Assembly (NCBI RefSeq): GCF_000830005.1
Contig: NZ_CP010407.1
Coordinates: 2,709,001-2,773,000 of the forward strand
From: Streptomyces vietnamensis
Lineage (GTDB): Bacteria; Actinomycetota; Actinomycetes; Streptomycetales; Streptomycetaceae
Direction: 5' to 3'
DNA length: 64,000 bases
Below are positions 58,058 to 64,000 of the stretch, in pieces; the stretch's first letter is position 1, and the number at the start of each line of letters is the position of its first letter. A program made the position numbers and the translations under genes. Under the pieces are notes generated by a model. That model did no database searches and was not told the origin of the DNA. It saw only the letters and a list, made by a program, of their open reading frames with translations.

Positions 58058-58477
58058 TCAGGCCTGGCCCTCGACGGCCGCCGGGTCCATCCAGAAGACC
58101 TCCCAGTGGTGGCCGTCCAGATCGGTGAAGGAGCGGCCGTACATGAAGCCCATCTCCAGCGGCTCCTTCGCCGGACCGCCGCCGGCGGCGAGGGCGGCGT
58201 CGGCGAGCCGGTCGCACTCCTCCCGGCTCTCGGCGCTCAGCGTGACCAGGACCTCGGTGGTCCTGGTCGCGTCGGAGATCTCCTTGCCGGGGGCCATGAA
58301 GGACTTGAACTTGGGCTCTTCGAGGAGCATCGCGAAGATCGTGTCGCTGATGACCACACAGGCGGTGGTCTCGTCGCTGAACTGCGGGTTCGAGGAGTAG
58401 CCGAGCTTCTCGAAGAAGGCCTTGCTGGCGTCGACGTCCTTCACGGGCAGGTTCACGAAGATCATCTGCGGGGCCAT
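58058..58477 (-). CDS. VOC-family (glyoxalase-like) protein
   Basis: This 139-residue protein has the paired beta-alpha-beta-beta-beta modules of the VOC fold: MIFVNLPVKDVDASKAFFEKLGY at the start and FMYGRSFTDLDGHHWEVFWMDP at the end, where GHxWE supplies typical metal ligands. The MAPQMIFVNLPVKD form is common in uncharacterised lactoylglutathione-lyase-like proteins. It converges with the SDR gene. Confidence 0.9.
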   Translation of the reverse strand: MAPQMIFVNLPVKDVDASKAFFEKLGYSSNPQFSDETTACVVISDTIFAMLLEEPKFKSFMAPGKEISDATRTTEVLVTLSAESREECDRLADAALAAGGGPAKEPLEMGFMYGRSFTDLDGHHWEVFWMDPAAVEGQA

Positions 58478-58566
58478 GGCGCTCTCGTCTCTCTCGTTCG
58501 GTGCTGTCGAGAGGTAAGACGGGCCTGCCCCTCGGAACTCATCGCTCTCCCGAGGATTCTTTTCGC

Positions 58567-59016
58567 TCAGGCGACCGAGCGCAGTTCGAGCGCCGCCAGC
58601 GGGACGAACCCGCCGCCCGTGCCCTCGGTGGCCGCCGCGGGCCCGGTGAGCCGGCGCAGCAGGGCGAGCGCGATCCGCTCGCCCTGCTCCTTGGCCCGCT
58701 CGGCGCGCGGCCCCCGGTGGAGCCCGTCGACGCTCGCGTGCCAGAGCTGCACCCAGCGGCCGAAGTGGGCGGCGGTGAGCGGCCGGGCGGCGTGGAGGGC
58801 GGCGTGCGGGGCGAAGGCGTCGCGCCCGTAGTCGGCGGTGCGGAAGAGGGCGCGCTCCCAGAAGTCGGCGATGCGCGGCAGGTGCGCCTCCAGGTCGGTC
58901 CCGGCGATCTCGGTGAAGAAGGGCCCGATCAGCGGGTCGGCGAAGGCGGCGCCGTAGAAGCGCCGCAGCAGCACGTCGAGGTCGTGACGGTCACTGATGT
59001 CCCGGGTGGCACGCAT
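58567..59016 (-). CDS. Group III truncated haemoglobin
   Basis: The 149-residue protein resembles group III (trHbP) globins: DLDVLLRRFYGAAFADPLIGPFFTEIA, DFWERALFRTADYG, and the proximal-His region HAARPLTAAHFGRWVQLWHASVD. These small haem proteins bind O2 or NO; nitrate/nitrite metabolism encoded a few kb away makes NO handling an attractive but unproved role. An extra Thr/Gly tail (GPAAATEGTGGGF) is present. Confidence 0.85.
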   Translation of the reverse strand: MRATRDISDRHDLDVLLRRFYGAAFADPLIGPFFTEIAGTDLEAHLPRIADFWERALFRTADYGRDAFAPHAALHAARPLTAAHFGRWVQLWHASVDGLHRGPRAERAKEQGERIALALLRRLTGPAAATEGTGGGFVPLAALELRSVA

Positions 59017-59070
59017 GCCCCCAGTGTGCCCCGCCCCGGGACCGGGCCCCGGTGTCGAAGGTCCCCGCCC

Positions 59071-60117
59071 TCAGGCCGTCCAGCGGTGGACGGTGTCCGC
59101 CGTGGCGTCGTACGTGAGCCAGGTGCCGTCGCCGAGGGGGCGGACCGAGCCGTCGGCCGGGCCCGAGGGATAGCGGACGCGCCCGCGTCTCTCCAGGGTG
59201 CGGGCATCGAGGAGCCAGGTGCCGTGCGCCTCGGGGTCGGAGTCGTACTCGATCCGGGTGGTGGCGATGACCGTGTCGCCGTCGAGGAAACCGCAGCAGT
59301 GGTCCCATCGCACGTCCTCGTTCTCGGCGAGGACCGTGCCGTCGAGGGCGTGCAGCTGGAGGTCGTTGCCGTAGTGCTCGACCGTGAGGAATCCGGCGTG
59401 GTCGGGGTGGACGTCGAACAGGATGCGGTCGAGCCCCTCGTTCAGCCCGTCGTGGACGGTCAGTTGCCGCCCGTCCCAGCGCCCCCAGTACACGAGGACG
59501 CCGTCCTGGCCCATGCCGACGCACAGGCCCATGTGCACGCCGTCGGGGTGGGTGAGGTGCCACGAGCCGGAGGCCACGCTGTCCGGCAGGGGGAGCCGGG
59601 CCAGCTCGCGGCCGTCCTCGGCGTCCAGGACGACCCAGCCCTCCAGGTAGTCGTCGGGGTCGTCTCCCGCCTCCAGGACGACGTGCGCCCACACGAACCG
59701 CCCGTCGTCGGAGACCTGGCAGGAGCCCGACTCGATCCCTCCGCAGATCTGCCGTTCGTCACCGGTGTGCGGGTGCCCGACCGCCTGGTCCCAGCAGGCG
59801 TGCTCGTACACCCACCGGGTCGTGCCGTCGGCGCGCACCGCCCGCACCGACCGCTGTCCGGAGAAGGCGGCGAAGGCCAGGTCGGGGTGGACCGAGTGGG
59901 TTCCCCCGCCCCAGCCCGGCCACGGCAGCGGGAAGACGACGTCCGGCGCCCGGTCCCCCGCGAACAGCGCCTCCAGTTCGTGTACTTCGAGGTCGGCGCC
60001 GTGCAGCAGCAGGGCCCGGTGCAGGCCGGTCCCCCGCAGCTCGAAGGGGCGGCCGTGAACCAGTTCGCGCCCTCCCGGGAGCGCGACCGAATCGAGCAGG
60101 TGTGCGTCGACGTCCAT
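59071..60117 (-). CDS. Hypothetical protein, probable beta-propeller
   Basis: The 348-residue protein has no signal peptide or membrane segment. It is rich in short beta-type repeats with Gly-Trp turns (FPLPWPGWGGGTHSVHPDL, GRFVWAHVVLEAGDDPDDYL, GVLVYWGRWDGRQLTVHDG, and HAGFLTVEHYGNDLQLHALDG), the look of a WD40/PQQ-like propeller. Sporadic cysteines include CC in WDHCCGFLDGD. Unknown function; the family is found in actinomycetes and often annotated as hypothetical. Confidence 0.7.
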   Translation of the reverse strand: MDVDAHLLDSVALPGGRELVHGRPFELRGTGLHRALLLHGADLEVHELEALFAGDRAPDVVFPLPWPGWGGGTHSVHPDLAFAAFSGQRSVRAVRADGTTRWVYEHACWDQAVGHPHTGDERQICGGIESGSCQVSDDGRFVWAHVVLEAGDDPDDYLEGWVVLDAEDGRELARLPLPDSVASGSWHLTHPDGVHMGLCVGMGQDGVLVYWGRWDGRQLTVHDGLNEGLDRILFDVHPDHAGFLTVEHYGNDLQLHALDGTVLAENEDVRWDHCCGFLDGDTVIATTRIEYDSDPEAHGTWLLDARTLERRGRVRYPSGPADGSVRPLGDGTWLTYDATADTVHRWTA

Positions 60118-60167
60118 GCCGGGAACCTAGCGCCCCGCACCGACATCGACGCCCCGCCCCGCGTCGG

Positions 60168-61202
60168 CTACGAGGTGGCCGGCCTGTTCCCCGCGTATCT
60201 ACCCGTGTAGCACCGCAGGTCCATCTGCCGTTGCGCACCGCCGAGCAGGGCCGCGCCCAGCGGCGTCAGGGTGTGCAGGACGGCGTTGCCGTGGCGGAGG
60301 GTCGCGATGAGTCCGGCCTCGCGCAGCACGCCCGCGTGCTGGCTGGCCGAGGCCAGTGACACCCCGGCCCTGCGGGCCAGTTCGCTGGTCGTGCCGCCGT
60401 CCCCGATGGCGTGCAGGACGGCCGAGCGGGTCTGGCCGACCAGCTTGGCGAGCGAGGAGCCGCCGGGCGCGCGGACGGTCGGTGCCTCGCCGTGCGTGAC
60501 GGGGTAGACGAGGACCGGCGGCAGCGCGGGGTCGCGCAGCACCACCGGGGTCCCCCGGCAGAAGAACGAGGGCTGGAGCAGCAGTCCACGGCCGTCGAGG
60601 TGGACGTCCCGGTCGACGGGGTAGTCCGCCTCCAGGACGGGTGCGCGCCAGCGCAGCATCGGCGGCAGCGAGGCGAGCAGTTCCTCGGCGCCGCCGTCCA
60701 GGAGGGCCCGGCCGCGGCGGGCCCGGTCGGCCTCGACGCGGGCCCGGATGTGCGGCCAGTACGGTTCGATGGCGGCCCGGTGGTAGCTGCGCAGGGCCCC
60801 CACGAGCCGGTCGAAGGGCTCCGCGCCGCCGTCGGCGAGGGCGCGCAGCGAGTGGGGCACGGTCCGGCCGCCGGAACGGTCGGCGGCGAGCAGCGAGAGC
60901 TCGTCGCGGAGCCGGCCGGGTTCGGTGGCGCGGATGGCCTGGAGGCCCTCGTCGAGGCCGTGGACGCCCTCGGCGGGCGTCAGGAAGTCGGGGAAATAGC
61001 CGCGACTGGGAACGAGGGCGGCGAGGAGGCGGGTCTCACCGCCGAGTCGCATCCGGGCGTCCGCGCGCCATTCTCCGTAGACGACGGGGCCGCGCCGGTC
61101 CCTTAAACGGTGAAAGCTCAGAATCGTTTCCCACAGAACGTCCGGCCGGGCGGCCGTCCGCACCCCCGCCAAATCGTTCCCGGTGAAATGAATCCGCAGC
61201 AT
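60168..61202 (-). CDS. Long ArsR-type winged-helix regulator (DUF5937-like N-terminal domain)
   Basis: ATG 61202 (MLRIHFTGNDLAGVRTAARP) gives 344 residues, three times the length of a classical ArsR protein. The helix-turn-helix is C-terminal (about 258-315): LVGQTRSAVLHAIGDGGTTS, ELARRAGVSLASASQHAGVL and LTPLGAALL. The 250-residue N-terminal part (LRIHFTGNDLAxVR... PDFLTPAEG... LDGRGLLLQPSFFC) is the form often found with such regulators in Streptomyces. No ArsR metal-binding cysteine pair is seen. It is followed on the same strand by the unknown propeller gene. Confidence 0.82.
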   Translation of the reverse strand: MLRIHFTGNDLAGVRTAARPDVLWETILSFHRLRDRRGPVVYGEWRADARMRLGGETRLLAALVPSRGYFPDFLTPAEGVHGLDEGLQAIRATEPGRLRDELSLLAADRSGGRTVPHSLRALADGGAEPFDRLVGALRSYHRAAIEPYWPHIRARVEADRARRGRALLDGGAEELLASLPPMLRWRAPVLEADYPVDRDVHLDGRGLLLQPSFFCRGTPVVLRDPALPPVLVYPVTHGEAPTVRAPGGSSLAKLVGQTRSAVLHAIGDGGTTSELARRAGVSLASASQHAGVLREAGLIATLRHGNAVLHTLTPLGAALLGGAQRQMDLRCYTGRYAGNRPATS

Positions 61203-61589
61203 GAAGGTCCCCACCTGTGCACTCGCAACCACCCCCGACGACGAGTATGCACAGCATCACTGCACGTTACCAGGGTGTTTCAGCCACAGTTGAAAGGCAT
61301 CGCGGCAATCGGGGCGGAACCGAAAAGCTGTACGGGTCGGACAGGAAACCTTCAGGACCGAGGTGACGTGGTGAAGACCGTGGGGGGCTTTGCCCGTCCG
61401 GCGGCGGTCGGCGAGGTTGCGGCTCACCTGCCCGACATCGGTAAAGGGTGCGGCCCCCGGGTGGGGATCCGGGGGTCGCGCCCGCCCCGTTCTTTGCGCC
61501 GAGGAATGGAAGATGTTCAATGTCCAATAATTCAATCAGTCGCAATTGAACATTGACTCACATCAGCTCGACGAACAAACGAACAAACA
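61203..61589. other. Intergenic region with AT-rich dyad
   Basis: No gene is supported. The interval from 61505 to 61590 is strikingly AT-rich for this genome and carries the dyad at 61513-61553. The G+C-rich centre (61380-61500) has no clear signal. It separates the ArsR-type regulator from ppdK. Confidence 0.5.
61513..61553. promoter_or_regulatory. 9-bp inverted repeat in AT-rich DNA
   Basis: ATGTTCAAT (61513-61521) and ATTGAACAT (61545-61553) are exact inverted copies separated by 23 bp, with a further TTCAAT between (61531-61536). It could be an operator or a structured RNA; the ArsR-type gene starts 311 bp away on the other side. Confidence 0.4.
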
Positions 61590-61628
61590 ACGGGACGGAC
61601 ACCTCCGCACAAAAGGTGTCCGTCCCGT
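61590..61628 (-). terminator. Intrinsic terminator of ppdK
   Basis: ACGGGACGGACACCT (61590-61604) pairs perfectly with AGGTGTCCGTCCCGT (61614-61628), a 15-bp stem. Read on the minus strand, downstream of ppdK, it is followed by TGTTTGTTCG, so it suits the ppdK transcript. Confidence 0.85.
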
Positions 61629-61720
61629 CATCTTTGTGAATCCGGAGCCGCCGCCCGCCGGTGAGGGTGAGAGGTGACCGACGGCGGCCCCGGTGGCTCA
61701 CGGGGCCAAGGCCCCGGCAC

Positions 61721-64000
<2,280 letters not shown>

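Overview
The window comes from a Streptomyces-type actinomycete chromosome. The evidence is very high G+C with strong third-position GC, GTG and TTG starts, a bldA-type TTA codon in a secondary-metabolism gene, three clustered tRNA genes, and an hrd-type sigma factor next to dnaG and dgt, followed by nitrate-assimilation genes and ppdK. I recognise this order from memory of the S. coelicolor SCO24xx region; I did not search for it.

Layout. 1-8.1 kb: the N-terminal part of a quinone-oxidoreductase-like enzyme, a divergent MarR regulator, a zinc-ribbon membrane protein, an MreB/Mbl-like actin, a GAF sensor kinase with a degenerate ATPase domain, and a NarL/DesK-type two-component pair. 8.2-15.1 kb: MFS and GNAT genes, then a small terpenoid locus of two divergent P450s, a Nudix hydrolase with decapeptide repeats, and a class II (DxDD) terpene cyclase carrying a TTA codon near its start. 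15.1-18.5 kb: ohrR/ohr around a perfect 26-bp palindrome, and a Tat-exported phospholipase C. 18.8-21.7 kb: a secreted protein, an ECF sigma factor and its membrane partner (whose outer domain is a paralogue of the secreted protein), a relic of an FtsX-type permease, and three tRNA genes. 21.8-34.7 kb: YtxH-like protein, FGGY kinase, a heterodimeric ABC exporter, hrdA-like sigma, dnaG, a flavin reductase, dgt, and a sirohydrochlorin chelatase. 35-49 kb: class II amidotransferase, MIP channel, YdcF-like and FG-GAP proteins, nasA, then a leftward operon of a second heterodimeric ABC exporter plus a CutA-gamma-glutamylcyclotransferase fusion behind a SoxR/MerR-like promoter. 49-56.3 kb: a class F sortase and a likely partner surface protein, TauE/SafE permease, and the FAD reductase-nirB-nirD operon behind a GlnR-like box. 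56.3-64 kb: a TetR-controlled remnant of an MFS gene, SDR, VOC protein, truncated haemoglobin, unknowns and ppdK (N terminus outside the window).

How the genes fit together. Nitrate assimilation is nearly complete here: NasA (nitrate to nitrite), a flavoprotein reductase, NirBD (nitrite to ammonium) and a CbiX-type chelatase that could supply sirohaem. Two GlnR-like pentamer arrays precede nasA and the nir operon. The locus most likely to be new is the terpenoid cluster: a class II cyclase with no class I synthase in view but a Nudix hydrolase translationally coupled to a P450. This suggests a cyclised prenyl diphosphate is dephosphorylated by the Nudix enzyme and then oxidised. Other points of interest are a reductase whose linker is built from palindromic genome repeats, a leaderless SoxR-like promoter on an ABC operon, and several small tandem-repeat tracts.
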